A DNA stretch of 64,000 nucleotides from Delphinapterus leucas (taxonomy: Eukaryota; Chordata; Mammalia; Artiodactyla; Monodontidae): assembly GCF_002288925.2 (NCBI RefSeq), contig NW_022098045.1, forward strand, positions 8,061,042 through 8,125,041. Reading direction: 5' to 3'. The translations under genes were made by a program, and so were the position numbers. Below are positions 23,791 to 35,706 of this stretch, in pieces. Under the pieces are notes generated by a model. The model was not told where the DNA came from. It ran no database searches and was given only the letters and a program-made list of their open reading frames with translations. Numbering within the stretch: the first letter of the stretch is position 1; each line of letters begins with the position of its first letter.

Positions 23791-25964
23791 ATATTAGGGT
23801 CATCACAGTAATCGAGTCTTTAAATTTTCAGTATTTAGAATGTCTGCCAACATCTGAATATCTACAAATCCGATAATTAGAAAAACTCTTACTAGAGATG
23901 CCCAATACATTTGTCAGTGATATTGAATGTTACTATCTCACTAAGAATGTGCTAATGAAAATTCAGCAAAACAAGTCTTTTCACAACTTGTACAAATGTG
24001 CTGCAAACACCCAGAAAAAAAAAAAACTAACCACATTTTGTACTGGATTTAGTGTATCTATTTTAGAAAATCTAGGCGCTATTCTAAAGGCAGGACCTCC
24101 CATTTAAAAATACTAGGAGGGGTGGGGGAGACTCAAAAGCCCATGCGTTAAATGTGTTTCCATTCATTTCACAGAGAGCTGACCCCAAATCCCAGCATGT
24201 GTGTATAACTGTCTCAGATACCTGAAAGTAAACAAATCAGATAACTAGTCCTGCCTATTGAACCAACATAAAAGTTCCGATCAAAAAGTTCTCCTCATCA
24301 GATGTTCACATATTCAAAAGTTTACCACATCCCATAATGTGTTGACATGTTTACCATGATTTGCTAAGAGGCAGGGAAGACTTTTCTCCACTAACAGGAG
24401 GCTTCTACAATCAGGCTCCTGAAGGGTTTTAGCAGTTCAAGCAGGTGAGTGACAATCATGATTACAACCAGCAGGAAACACAGATCAGCTTTTTCTCCTA
24501 CTCAACCCTCTCCTATAAAATATCTCACATTAAGTTGCCAAAATGATGAACTTTAGAAAATATTCACAGCCCAGTGACACATTTTCAAGCTTTAATTAGC
24601 AACAGACAGCTAATATTGCCTTGCTTTGTGTGACTTGAAGATTGACTAACCTGAGTGCCTGCCTTTTCACCATCATCTGATACCGTCATCTTAGAGTAGT
24701 TGGGGCCGGAAAGAATTCATGAAATGGAAGACAATGTATATGATATTATAGAAAAGGAAATGGACTGCAGTTAAGAGACCTCGGTTTTGCCACAGACCAT
24801 GGTTCTGTCGTTTAAAAAATGAAAACTATGTTCTTTCACATGTTAGTAGGACTTTCCCTTAAGCTTTTCACATACCTCTTATAATCTTCTCAATGATTAT
24901 AAGCAAAGCTAACCTCTAAGATTAATCTGTAAGAAAATTTCTAGGGCCGATACTCCTGATAAGCCTAAGAACAAAAATTCTGAAATCTTGAGGAACAAAT
25001 ATTTATGGCCAAGTAGTGTAGTCTTCAGCAAGCCTACTTGCATGACCTTTGTTATAGTATTTTTATATACCTTCTTCTATATAGGGAGCGTGAAGCTCTC
25101 AGGTGACAACAGTCAGGTTTGCTGAAGTATACTTTTTAATTTTTCTATAGATGATTTTTACTTAGCTCTCAAGTTCACTCTAATGTAAAACTAATTTTCC
25201 TAATTCACGTTGGCTCAGTCACTTCCAGATATGCCTCAATCTCTTCGGGTTTAAAATCTATTATTTCATGCTTTTTCTTTTTACCTCTCCCCCCAGATAA
25301 TCTAAGTTCTATGAAGCTCATACTATGTTTCCAGTATCAGGCCAGGAATGCCTACAAAGTATGCTATCCTCCATCTTCACTAGCCAATGCTGAGTGTTTT
25401 GTTCATTCTGTCTTTGAGTACTGCTTTTTCACTTGATGCCTGTCCTAACTTGGAAACCAAGTCTGTCCTGTCATAGCCTCTAGTCATCAGTGAATAAACC
25501 CCTATTTCCCTTAGGGATTCCTGGTCTACACATAGCTCTTGCCTCTCCCACTAGGGTGCATGGGTCTCTGAGAGGCTGTCCTTGGACTCACCAATCAGAC
25601 GTCTTCAGCCATGGTGAATCTACCACTCAGGCACGATGTTGGACTGTGGGCTTCTCCATACTTTGCAGTTTGGTGGCTATACCCTGTGGAGCAACACAAT
25701 GGTCCCATCTGCTCTGAGATCCCCACACACTTGACTGAACTTTCTTTTGCCTATTTTTGTCCTTTAAGTGACAAAAAAAGACCATAATCCTACATCATGC
25801 TACATTTTTGCCAACTCAATGCTGCAGTATTTGGCAAATGGTAACCACCAATTACTAGTGGTTACTGAGTCTGGGGAAGGTATGCAAAAAAATGTGCGTG
25901 CACCTTAAAGTTTTGGGTAAATGAGTAATTTTATTTGAAATTACTTGATTATAAGGTTAGAGGA
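23791..25964. other. Unassigned stretch
   Basis: No gene or named repeat was recognised in about 2.2 kb. Around 24560-24680 the sequence is of higher complexity, with AGCTTTAATTAGCAACAGAC. A tract at about 25480-25740 contains AATAAACCCC and could be LTR-derived, but I could not confirm it. Confidence 0.45.
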
Positions 25965-26420
25965 TGTGGTAGACTGAATAACGGCCCACAAAGATGTCTA
26001 GGTCCTAATTCCCAGAGTCTGTACCTTACATGTCAAAAGCGACTTTACACAGGTTGACTAAATTAAGAATCTGGAGATGAGACAGTATCATGGATTATCC
26101 AGGTAAATCTGGTGTAATCATAGGAGTCCTTATAAGAAGGAGGCAGGAGATCAAAGAGACAGTAGGAGATGTAAAGGCAGAAGCAAGACAATGATCGTGA
26201 GTCAAGGCATGTAGGCAACCATGTGAAGCTGAAAAAGGCAAGGAAATGGATTCTCCTCTCAGAGCCTCCATAAGAAATCAGCCCCACCAACACCTTCACT
26301 TTACCCTGAAGACTCATTTTGTACTTCTGACCTCCAAGACTGTAAGATCATAAATATGTGTTGTTTTAAATCACTAAATTTATGGTAATTTGTTACAGCA
26401 GGGACAAGAAAATTAACACA
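25965..26420 (+). mobile_element. MLT1-type MaLR solo LTR
   Basis: The LTR of an ancient non-autonomous endogenous retrovirus-like element. It opens TGTGGTAGACTGAATAACGG and closes GTAATTTGTTACAGCAG, then ATTAACACA. Inside are GTCCTTATAAGAAGGAGGCA, GGATTCTCCTCTCAGAGCC and the polyadenylation-region block CTCCAAGACTGTAAGATCAT. No internal sequence is attached, so it is a solo LTR. It abuts an L1M 3' fragment on its right. Confidence 0.9.
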
Positions 26421-26985
26421 AAGGCTATGAAACAAAAATCAAGGTATTACCGCTTTGAAAAACAACTTGGCAATTTCTTATAAAGTTAAACGTATATTTA
26501 CTCTATGGCCCAGCAATTCCATTCTTAGGTACTTGTCCAAAAGAAATGAAAATATACAGTCTTATACACTAGTATGCATCTTTATTCATAGTAGCCAAAA
26601 ACTGATAATGGCCATATGTCCATCAACAGGTGAATGGATAGGCAAAATTACGATATAGTCATATAATGGAATTCCACAACCCAGCAATAAATGGAAATGA
26701 ATACCAATACTCACAGCAACATGCATGAATCTCTAAAACATTATGCAGGCTGAAGCTAGGAACAAAATGTACATACTATACAGTTCTTCTTTTATAAGTT
26801 CTATGAAAGGAAAATTAATCTATAGTGATAGAAATCAGATAATTGGTCGCTTAGGGATATGGGGGCATTGCCTGTATAGGAGCATAATGTGGGGTGAAGA
26901 AAATGTTTTACATTTTGATTGTTGTGGTGGATACATGGGTGTGAAAATGTACCATAATTCATCAAATTGATGCTGACAAACCAAT
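26421..26985 (+). mobile_element. L1M 3' end fragment
   Basis: L1 C-terminal/3' UTR signature: CTATGGCCCAGCAATTCCAT, GTCCATCAACAGGTGAATGG, GAATCTCTAAAACATTATGC, then GATTGTTGTGGTGGATACAT near the end. No open frame is kept. It begins immediately after the MLT1 LTR. Confidence 0.85.
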
Positions 26986-29939
26986 GGCTATTATTCAAGA
27001 CTTTAAAAATGTGAGGAACATTAGTCTACACTAGAGCCCCAAATTAATGTGGCCTCTAAATGTTTCCACCTGATTTCCAGAAAATAGTACTGGGAAACTG
27101 TATGAACAAATATTTACCTGATAAATTACAAGTAGTATAATTATAAAACTTAGGATGTTATTCAAAGTATAACAAAGAGTTGCTGTTTTAAAAAGTATCC
27201 CTTTTTTGGAAAAGATATTTTCTTTGAGGAGGCTCTATATTTTATTTTAGCCCTATATTTTAGGTTGAACCATGTGAAATTACCCTCTGCGTTGGTTAAA
27301 AATTTTTGAATATCAGCAATTTCATATGATTCAACCTAACGAAAAGCTAATTTTTCAACCCGTTCCATTTCATAGCCAAGTATTAAAAAATAACTAAGAT
27401 ATTGTCTGTTTTCTTCCAAAGTAAAAATTATACCCTGAGTGAATATCCTCTTCCAATGCACACTTTAAAAATTAGAATACAATGATTGTTTTATTCTCTG
27501 ACAATTGTTTCAAATATAGTATATATTTTTTAAAGTATTTTTACATACGAAATGCTGTCGGTTTAAAACACCCTGCGTATACTTACATTCCAAATCAGTG
27601 TCACTTTCATCATGTTACCATAGTGGAGTGTTTCTTCTGTAATGCATTAAAAAAAAAAGAGCAAAAACAGGGTATTCTTAAGCAAACAGACTTTGACAAG
27701 CTGCTCTGCAAAGCTTACTTAAGTGCATGCTTTTGATCACTTCAGGTATCTATAACTACCTAAAAGCAATCTAGAAATAAGTTTCAACCCAATTCAGGTC
27801 CTTCCTTCAAGTCTTCACGGCTTTAGTTACTGACTAAAATAATGGTTTTGTTATGTTTGGAAACTACTGTCCTAGGAGTGAGTTGGGGTGATAGAGATAA
27901 GATGAGAACATATTTAAAAAATAGAATTTAAAACTCAGAGCATATACATGTGCCATCTACTTCTACTTGGTGGTAGCAGCCATAACTGACCTGGAGTGAG
28001 GAGAGTTCTGGGGGAAACCTGTAATGCTTATGTCTCCTGGCTTTCTCTGTCAACTGGGTTAAAAATAAAAGAATTTAGATGGACTATTTCAATCCTTTTG
28101 GAAGAACATATACTGAAAGCATAGTCCTAGGAATCCTTTTCCTTTGGCTGAAAGGGGACTAAGGAAGTTTGCAATCAGGAAAAGAAAGAAGGTCTGTAAA
28201 AGAAGAATATAGAATGATTTATCTTATTAAGATGGGGGGTTTGGGGCCTGGAGGAAAGCCCTATTAAATTCTGCTTTTCATTATAGAATGCTACGTACAT
28301 CGCGGAAAAGGAAACAGAGAGAGATGGTCCTACTGCCAGAACTTGTATTTTCCCCCTGGATAGTTAGAAAGTATCCAAAATACATTCTCCTTTGCTCTTA
28401 AACTCAGAAAAAAATATGAAAATATCATTAATATTTTGACCTTACATTTTTTTTCTAAGACGATTTTCATCTTTGGGAACCCTCGATAATGTTTCACAGA
28501 ATTTTCAAAGTGTTTCTCCTCAAAGCAATGAATTCCTTTCTCCTGCATATCAAACCACTCCCATTCTCCTTGTTCCCAACATTTAATTGTTCCCCCTTTG
28601 CCATCAAGCCCCAAATTCCAAATCTTCACAACTCCAAGATAACAAAAGATACAATGCTTCAGAGTTTTTACATCTTTTTGCTGGTATAGCCAAGACTACA
28701 TATAATCCAATGACTGAAATAACTATGTTTGGGAATGAGGAGACATATTTCAAATACTTCTTTACTGAGATGAAAATAAAACCCTCTTGAATTGTGTGTT
28801 TCTCTTTAAACAGGCTTACTTTTAACCTTCTGTTTGCCAGATGGTGGAACTGAATATCCACTTAATATGAACGCAGTACCTAGATAGGTTGGATTAAGCC
28901 ATAACATGAAGAAAAACAGGAATGTCATTTCCCTATGCTTTCAAAAAGAAGTATGCTTTTTATTTTCTCCTCATTTGTCTGACTCTGACACAGTGAATAC
29001 TGATTATAAAAGACACATTGGTGCACCCAACTTCAGTCCATTTTATCCATCTGGGTAGAGAAAGTATGACAGGCGTGCGTGGGTGTGGATGTGTGTTGTG
29101 AGAATGTATAAGCAGGAGTACAGGCTTGAGAGCGCGAGAAAGTGAAAGCGAGAAAATGGACTGTGAAAATTTAAGTCTACCCCAAATTCTGATTAACAAG
29201 TCTGTTATTTAATCTTCATTTATCTTAACTCATTTTGTAGTCAGGGCACATGGGCGTCATTTTTCTCAAGGAAGCTTTCTCTGATTAGAAATGCAGAACC
29301 AATAGAACTGTGGTCTATTATTTGAAATGCTTCCCTGGTCTTTGTTTTTGGATGCCTGTAGGAAACACAGATACACATGGGAAGGTCTCAAGTGTAGAAA
29401 CTAAAACAAAGTAAAGAAGGCAAAATGGTCACACTGGTCATAGGGACAGAACCCAGAGCTGCAAACTCCCTATTCAGTGCTTTGCCGGCACACTCTGATA
29501 CTCACCTTGAACTAGACCTACTTTTATTAACTTTGCCTTTTTAATGCTTTTCCCCCCCCGCAAACTACCATTGTTGGTCCTATTTTGGTTTGCCCCTTGG
29601 TTTATGTTCCATCTCCTACTTATTTTATTTTCTCTAATTTCTTGCCCCCTTACATTTTTTCTTCTTAAATTCGTATTATCATTTATATCAGCTACTACAA
29701 CTTTTCTTAATTTTTCTTTTTACAAGCTCTAAGGTTTCTTTTTCTCTATAAATGTACATTTCTTAAAATCTAACGATTAATGGGTAATTTAATTATTTTA
29801 GTGAAGTAAATTATATGGCCAGATTCTCCTTGGATTACCCTACTTCTCATTTAGGGGAAGTAAATGAAGCTAATTAGCCTGTAAAACTACTCACAGAGAG
29901 GAAAATGGCTCTTGTTAACCAACAGCCCAGGGTAAGTGA
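26986..29939. other. Unassigned stretch, largest repeat-poor block
   Basis: Almost 3 kb without a recognised repeat or gene. Open frames reach only 99 codons (28330-28629, minus) and lie in overlapping sets on both strands. It could be unique intergenic or intronic DNA. Confidence 0.45.
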
Positions 29940-30400
29940 TGCTTATAAATTTAAGTATTGGTAGGTGATATTTTACAAAATTCTTCTCATTATCTCATTT
30001 AATTCTCACAACTAAATATTGTTACAGGGCTTCCCTGGTGGCGCAGTGGTTGAGAGTCTGCCTGCCGATGCAGGGGACACGGGTTCGTGTCCCGGTCTGG
30101 GAAGATCCCACATGCCGCAGAGCGGCCAGGCCCGTGAGCCATGACCACTGAGCCTGCGCGTCCGGAGCCTGTGCTCTGCAATGGGAGAGGCCACATCAGT
30201 GAGAGGCCCGCGTACCGCAAAAAAATAAAAGAGAGCCAGAATAAATATTGTTATAAAGAAATTTTCATTTTATAAAGAAAGAACCACGACTTAAAGCCCC
30301 TTGCTCAAGGTCACACAGGTAGAAAGTGGAAGAGCAGGACCTGAGCCCAGGCCCTCTGTCTGCAAATCCCATACTCTTTTTCAACAGAAAACCTTGGGAA
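29940..30400 (-). mobile_element. MIR SINE, interrupted by a CHR SINE
   Basis: Left part (29940-30024): TTATCTCATTTAATTCTCAC. Right part (30242-30400): TTTTCATTTTATAAAGAAAG, GCCCCTTGCTCAAGGTCACA, CAGGTAGAAAGTGGAAGAGC, GAGCCCAGGCCCTCTGTCTG. Together they form a MIR in reverse orientation. The CHR SINE lies between, with a 12-base TSD. Confidence 0.87.
30025..30241 (+). mobile_element. CHR SINE inside MIR
   Basis: A well-kept short-form copy starting CAGGGCTTCCCTGGTGGCGC, with an A-rich end AAAAAAATAAAAGAG. A perfect TAAATATTGTTA duplication at 30013-30024 and 30242-30253 dates it clearly after the MIR. Confidence 0.95.
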
Positions 30401-30539
30401 GAGCAGCACAGATCTTAAAAGTAAAGGCCTACTCTATACACAAGTTAAACTTTATAGAGGATTTCTATAAAATATATGCTTTAATTTAATGCCTCTACTT
30501 GCATGAATTATGTTTCATTAACTTCAGCTCACCTTTATT

Positions 30540-30760
30540 TTAGATGTTAGCTGACCTACAAGTCAAATCAGGCCTGGTTTCTGTCTTTGGAAACAAAGTT
30601 TTATTGGAAGAAATAGCCTCACCTATTTGTATATTGTCTAGGGCTGTCTTTGTGCTACAATGTCAGAGTTGAATAATTGCAGCAGGGACCATGTGGTCCA
30701 GAAAGCCTAAAATGTTTATTATCTGGACCTTTTCAAAAAATGTTTGTTGACCTCTGTCTT
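30540..30760 (+). mobile_element. hAT-type DNA transposon remnant (MER58-like)
   Basis: Non-autonomous hAT-Charlie element. Marks: GGAAACAAAGTTTTATTGGA, ATATTGTCTAGGGCTGTCTT, GTGCTACAATGTCAGAGTTG, CAGAAAGCCTAAAATGTTTA and the end TGTTTGTTGACCTCTG. The family name is from memory; the hAT class is more certain than the name. Confidence 0.7.
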
Positions 30761-31530
30761 AGCTTTCTTACTACTGTTCAATCCTTTAAAATCTTTAGAT
30801 AAATGAGAATAGATTGTAGCCAACAAAGTATAATTTCCTTAGAAGTAGACTGTCTATGCACAGCTATCAAATTAACCATTCTAAAGTCGTTTTTGAATAA
30901 CATCAAGGGCAAGTCACACTACAGTTGACTGATTCTACCCCAGGCTACTCTTAGTTATTGAAAATCAACAGTACTGAAATAATTAAGGTTGTGGTCCAGT
31001 TATTTTAGACACGTAAACTCAAATCATAAAATATTCTTGTGTTTCCAGGTTGTTTCAGCAGGGATTTTTCTAATACTGGCTAATCTTCCCCAGATGAGAA
31101 TTCATTGATTTGCTTAAGAAAGAAAAATGTTGAGAAATGTTTCTGTTTTACAAAGATGAAATCTGTTAGATGCTCACTGCCTTGTCCCAATAGTAACTAA
31201 ACAATATGATGTGACAGATGTTTGTGAAACTTATGTATTATACATCTCCATTTTTAACTTCTGAACTCATGAAACTATTGGTCCTGAGAAGCTGCTTTTT
31301 TTGGTCTCTGACGGACACCAAAGGATAAGTAATAAGAATATTCAGTTTAAAAAGCTAGAAATAAATCCACAATCATTATTTCCCCCTTAAATAATAACTT
31401 AAATGTATACCACAAGAGTTTATTAAATTCTTTTTGGAAATTCTACTTTCATCAAGAACTTCTCTCCAGGAAATGAGTTTCATAAATACACTTTCTGTTG
31501 AATCTATCAATTTAAAATTCCTTTTCTTTT
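30761..31530. other. Unassigned sequence
   Basis: No gene or repeat was recognised. Confidence 0.5.
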
Positions 31531-31739
31531 TAAAATTTTTATTGGAGTATAGTTGATTTACAATGTTGTGTTAGTTTCAGGTGTACAGCAAAGTGAATCA
31601 GCTGTACATACACATATAACCACTCTTTTTTTAGATTCTTTTCTGATACAGGCCATTACAGAGTATTGAGTAGAGTTCCCTGTGCTATACAGTAGGTCCT
31701 TATTAGTTATCTATTTTATATACAGTAGTGTGTATATGT
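31531..31739 (-). mobile_element. 5'-truncated cetartiodactyl L1, 3' end only
   Basis: The same type as at 3462: T-rich start, AGTATAGTTGATTTACAATG, TTTCAGGTGTACAGCAAAGT, CAGAGTATTGAGTAGAGTTC, TACAGTAGGTCCTTATTAGT. A degenerate duplication around TTCCTTTTCTTTTT (about 31518) and TCCTTTGGTTTTT (about 31739) may be the target site. No coding content. Confidence 0.88.
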
Positions 31740-31749
31740 CCTTTGGTTT

Positions 31750-32460
31750 TTGTCTTTGTTTTGCCTCCTTTAAGAGAGTTACCTAGTTTTCATATGCAAA
31801 ATAGAATCCTTCAGGATTTTGAAAATTTTGGCTCCACTTTCTATCAAACTTTGCCATTCTATGTTGGAGTTTATATCTTTTTTAGTCTGCATTTATGTGG
31901 CAGCATTGCCATTCTTCTTCGTTGTTTCAGAAGTCTTACCCTTTAGTGCTTCCTTTTTCATTATATTCTTGAATACAGTGATCAGACCTTTAAGTGACAG
32001 GCACATCTGCAACATGATTTTCTGTAAGAGGAGGATACTATGTTTTATTTTGTTTCGCTTCTCTTCCTGGTGATTGTCAGAACTTTATCTGCCCCTAATG
32101 GACTTGTCACTGTCCTCCGAGAAGAGTCTACAATGATCCCTGAGTTGTAGTCGATAGATACATGCCCATCACTCTGCAGGCATAGTTTGGATTATTTTCT
32201 TCCTAAACGCATTGGCTCATTATCTCATCCTTGTCCTCTCTAAGATTCATATGTCAATTTTCTGTCCACTAAGACAGCTTCATGAGGTCCTCCTGCAGTT
32301 TATCCCCATCAGCTTGGAATTTTATTAATGAGAAGAGCTTAGGGTTATTGGCAAGCTTGGTAATTTCATTGTGAACACTTCCTTTTCCACATCGTTTATA
32401 AAGATGTTACTAAGACTGGCTTCTGAGCTAATCCCTAACTTTAAGTGGTTGAATAGATCA
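31750..32460 (-). mobile_element. Ancient CR1/L3-type LINE, reverse transcriptase fossil
   Basis: Minus-strand translation of about 32420-32230 gives, across one frameshift, SNIFINDVEKEV and then NEITKLANNPKLF, then KFQADGDKLQEDLMKLS. These fit the CR1/L3 reverse transcriptase pattern of an F-IND-E segment, the FADDTKLF catalytic box (here decayed to LANNPKLF) and a following Q-DL--L segment. The catalytic aspartates are lost and there are stops. Only 32090-32440 is well supported. The outer part to 31750 is inferred from position. Confidence 0.6.
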
Positions 32461-33390
32461 CAAAACTAAAACTAAATGTATGGAGAAGAATTAAACCCTA
32501 TAATTGTTATTTCAGTGCAAGAGATGGTTTTGAATCTATGTGCTTCAGAAGACAAATGAATTAAATCAACTCTATGGAAGGTGAAGCAATTGTTAAGGAC
32601 ACCCTTAACTATTCATAGTCAGACCCTGTGGGAAACTACTACCTTCTTTAACAAAAGACAAAGAAGAGAAGTTCTGCCCAGTGTGAACTGGATAATTCCT
32701 TACTCCTAAACCATCACCAGGACATAAGATATGGATGCTATTATCCCTTAACATTAAGAGCCAGTTGTGAACGCCAAATCTTTTACTTAGTATCCATGAG
32801 AATGACAGAAAATGGACTAAAACATTTCTACAAGATTTTATTTAAAGCTGGAGGGCAACAGCAACAACAAAAATACACAGAAAGAAATTGAATCTAGAGA
32901 ACCTGGACTATGAATTTTGAATTTTTTTTCTGGCGCTTAAGTTGCTCATCCTATCCAGATTTTGGCTGGCTTCCTGAGAGATGTTCTTTTCAGCACCCAC
33001 CACTCAGTAACCTAAGCTTTCAAATTCAATTCCCTTTCAAATTCAGTTCTCTTTCCCTGTCAATAGCACCACTCAAGAGGGAATGTACTTTGTGACCTAT
33101 GAAGCCCTGACTTCGCTCTTGTAAAGTAAGTCAACAGGATAATCATCATCTTGAAATCACAAGACCATCCCAACTTTTGTACCAGAGATACACACATACA
33201 GGAGTAAAGAGAAGCAATTTCCTTACAAGGACCAATTTGATGAACTGTCAATTATGTTATTTAAGAATTAATATCAATACACAATTATTACTTCAGTAAC
33301 ACGTCATTAACTCAAAATCAGTGCAACATAAAGAAAATCTTGACTCGATCAATGGAGAGATAGATATAGATAAAGATATAGATATATCTG
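32461..33390. other. Unassigned sequence
   Basis: No gene or repeat was recognised in about 0.9 kb. A GATA-type run (ATAGATATAGATAAAGATATAG) lies at 33360-33383. Confidence 0.5.
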
Positions 33391-33391
33391 A

Positions 33392-33476
33392 CTGGAATTT
33401 GGAAGGACTGGAGTTTGGAAGGACTCAAAGCAACTTAATTCCAACTGCTCTGGAATTTGGAAGTACTCAAAGCAAA
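33392..33476 (+). repeat. Short tandem triplication
   Basis: The motif CTGGAATTTGGAAGGA occurs three times with small changes, at 33392, 33408 and 33450. The last two copies continue with ACTCAAAGCAA. This is a local duplication rather than a known repeat. Confidence 0.7.
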
Positions 33477-33559
33477 CAGTTATTTAGCCATACCAGGTCA
33501 ACAGTTAAGGTACTGATTGATGGGATGAATTTAGCAAATGGCTGCTCTCTTTTGGATAT

Positions 33560-34066
33560 TTTCTGGGTAATACTTGAAGCAGAACCCTGTGCCACATCCC
33601 TTCAGTTCATCCTGGGTGTCGGATGACACTGTGCTGGACAGATCCTGTGCAGGCTGCAAGTTTCCCCAGCCCCCTCAAGTCCCTGCTGTATCACTCCACC
33701 TTTCTTCATTCTGCCTGCACAAGGGGCAGCCCAGAAGTTGGGGAGAGTTAATTCTCCCAAGGACAACCCTCAATCAGCTGAGAAGGAGAGTCACTAGACA
33801 GATGACCGGGCCTCTTGATCTCCCATTCTCTGGAGAAACAATTCTGAGTGCATTCTACTTGGTTCCTCAGAGGATCCCCAATAAAACTGAGCTCTAGTTA
33901 CACAAAGCAGAAAGCAACTTGGGAATACTGACACCCTTTGTAGACTCTCCCCGCTTCCCTGCTTCATTCTCCTAACTTCTAACCAGATCCCCTCCTTACC
34001 CCCAGTCAAATAAAGTAGCGGCACCCTTGTCTCGGTCTCTGCTTTAAGGGAACCCAAATTAGCATA
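33560..34066 (+). mobile_element. LTR-like repeat, copy 1
   Basis: GGACAACCCTCAATCAGCTG, then CAGAGGATCCCCAATAAAAC, then a polyadenylation signal AATAAA at 34009-34014 followed by CTTGTCTCGGTCTCTGCTTT and an end near AACCCAAATTAGCATA. This layout is that of an old LTR. A related segment lies at about 35140-35380 in the same orientation. Family and left end are not known. Confidence 0.5.
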
Positions 34067-34711
34067 GTATCTGTATATCAGATTTATCAAACACTTGTCA
34101 TTGAGCAGTCCAGTTTAATACCTGGAAAAAAAGGCAATTTATTATGGTAACAATTAGCAATGTTAACCACGGGCAGCATGAATGTTACTAACAAAAGAAA
34201 AATAACTTTTGTCCATTAAGAATGTCCAAAAGAATGGGTTTTGTAAGGAAATGAAATCATAGAATGACTAAAAGTATACCACAGTTCTAACAAAGTTGTG
34301 AAATATATGCCTGATTTCGTAAAAAAAAAATGCAAATCTAACTGTAGACATAGGATTTGTGGAAGAGGAGCTACATTCACCACAAGCAGTTACAGAACAT
34401 TACATCTGTTGTCGTAGGTAAGCTGCTCCGTACAAAAAGGAAAGTCTGTCAGGAAATTTCAAACTGTCTCTGATTTGAAGGTAGGACAATATTGGGGTGG
34501 GAATAATAGATAATACCCTTGTTTCCATAACCATATTTTGGGCTAGTTAAGAGGAAAGCCAATAGGAATCAAGCAGCCAGAAGTCAAAATAGCACAGTTT
34601 GCAGGCCAGGGGCTTTCCTTATGTTCACCCATTCAACCACAGGGGAAATTACCAGCACAGGTATCCCTGAGTGGAGAGGCCTGCCCTGTATAACTTACCC
34701 CAGGAGGAGTC
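34067..34711. other. Unassigned sequence
   Basis: No gene or repeat was recognised. Confidence 0.5.
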
Positions 34712-34718
34712 AAACTGC

Positions 34719-34753
<35 letters not shown>

Positions 34754-34768
34754 GTGTGTGTGTGTGTT
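34712..34768. repeat. (GT)n microsatellite
   Basis: A GT dinucleotide run, interrupted once by TTG near 34752. Likely length-variable between individuals. Confidence 0.95.
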
Positions 34769-35139
34769 TCTGTACAGCAGGATCCCAAGAGAAAAGAGGG
34801 TTGAGAGGTAAACTATGCTTGCCTAGCTTCTCCTCCCAAACTCAACTATCAGATAAGTCACTCTTTCCTCTCTAAGGGAAGAGTAAGGGCACGGGCAGAA
34901 GGCATGAATGCCACACTAATTAAATAACTTCCACATAGAATGAGACTTCAGGAATGGGGAGAAGGCAAAATATCCACGCCCAACAGATTGGGAAGCTGTT
35001 TCTCTGCATTTGTCACTATCTGAAATATCATACAATCTCCTACAGCCCTTGCCATTGTCTACTTCTTGTTTCTGTCAGAAAAAGAAACTATTTGATAAAG
35101 TGAATTTGAGTATAACATGGGGGATTACAATGTAATTAC
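34769..35139. other. Unassigned sequence
   Basis: No gene or repeat was recognised. Confidence 0.5.
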
Positions 35140-35380
35140 AGGCCACTATTAGCTCAAGAATGAGTTATTCTGAGTTCTTTCATTTGAATTAGACCTCCTG
35201 GGCAGCCAGAAGTGCAAGGATCCCCAAGGATTAACCCTCAACCAAATGCAGACAGTCATTGGATAAAAGTCTTGGCTTCCTGTATTTTGGAGAGAAAAGT
35301 TTATATATATTTTACATGATTCTGCAGAGGATCTCCAGTAGGATTGGGCCTTAGGCACCCAGCAATAACCAGTTCAATAA
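35140..35380 (+). mobile_element. LTR-like repeat, copy 2 (partial)
   Basis: GGATTAACCCTCAACCAAAT, then CAGAGGATCTCCAGTAGGAT and GGCACCCAGCAATAA. It corresponds to the middle of the LTR-like unit at 33560-34066, in the same orientation, but lacks its polyadenylation end. Confidence 0.45.
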
Positions 35381-35534
35381 TATACTCAATATCCAAGAAA
35401 CTCATATTTGATTTTTGACCAACAGTTAATATTATCTAGTTTCAATAATGACCATTAAAAGATAATTCAGAAATTACCTTAGATATGAATCTGGGTTACA
35501 AAGAAATGAAAGTGTAACATTAAAAGTCATTAGA

Positions 35535-35695
35535 GGGCTTCCCTGGTGGCACAGTGGTTGAGAGTCCGCCTGCCGATGCAGGGGACACGGGTTCATGCCC
35601 TGGTCCGGGAGGATCCCACATGCCGCGGAGCGGCTGGGCCCGTGAGCCATGGCCGCTGAGCCTGCGCGTCCAGAGCCTGTGCTCTGCAACGGGAG
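35535..35695 (+). mobile_element. CHR SINE, 3'-truncated, no A-tail, perfect TSD
   Basis: The copy starts normally (GGGCTTCCCTGGTGGCACAG) and is well kept, but stops at GCTCTGCAACGGGAG. It lacks the last 40-45 bases of the usual body and has no poly-A. A perfect 11-base duplication AAGTCATTAGA lies at 35524-35534 and 35696-35706. See findings. Confidence 0.9.
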
Positions 35696-35706
35696 AAGTC
35701 ATTAGA

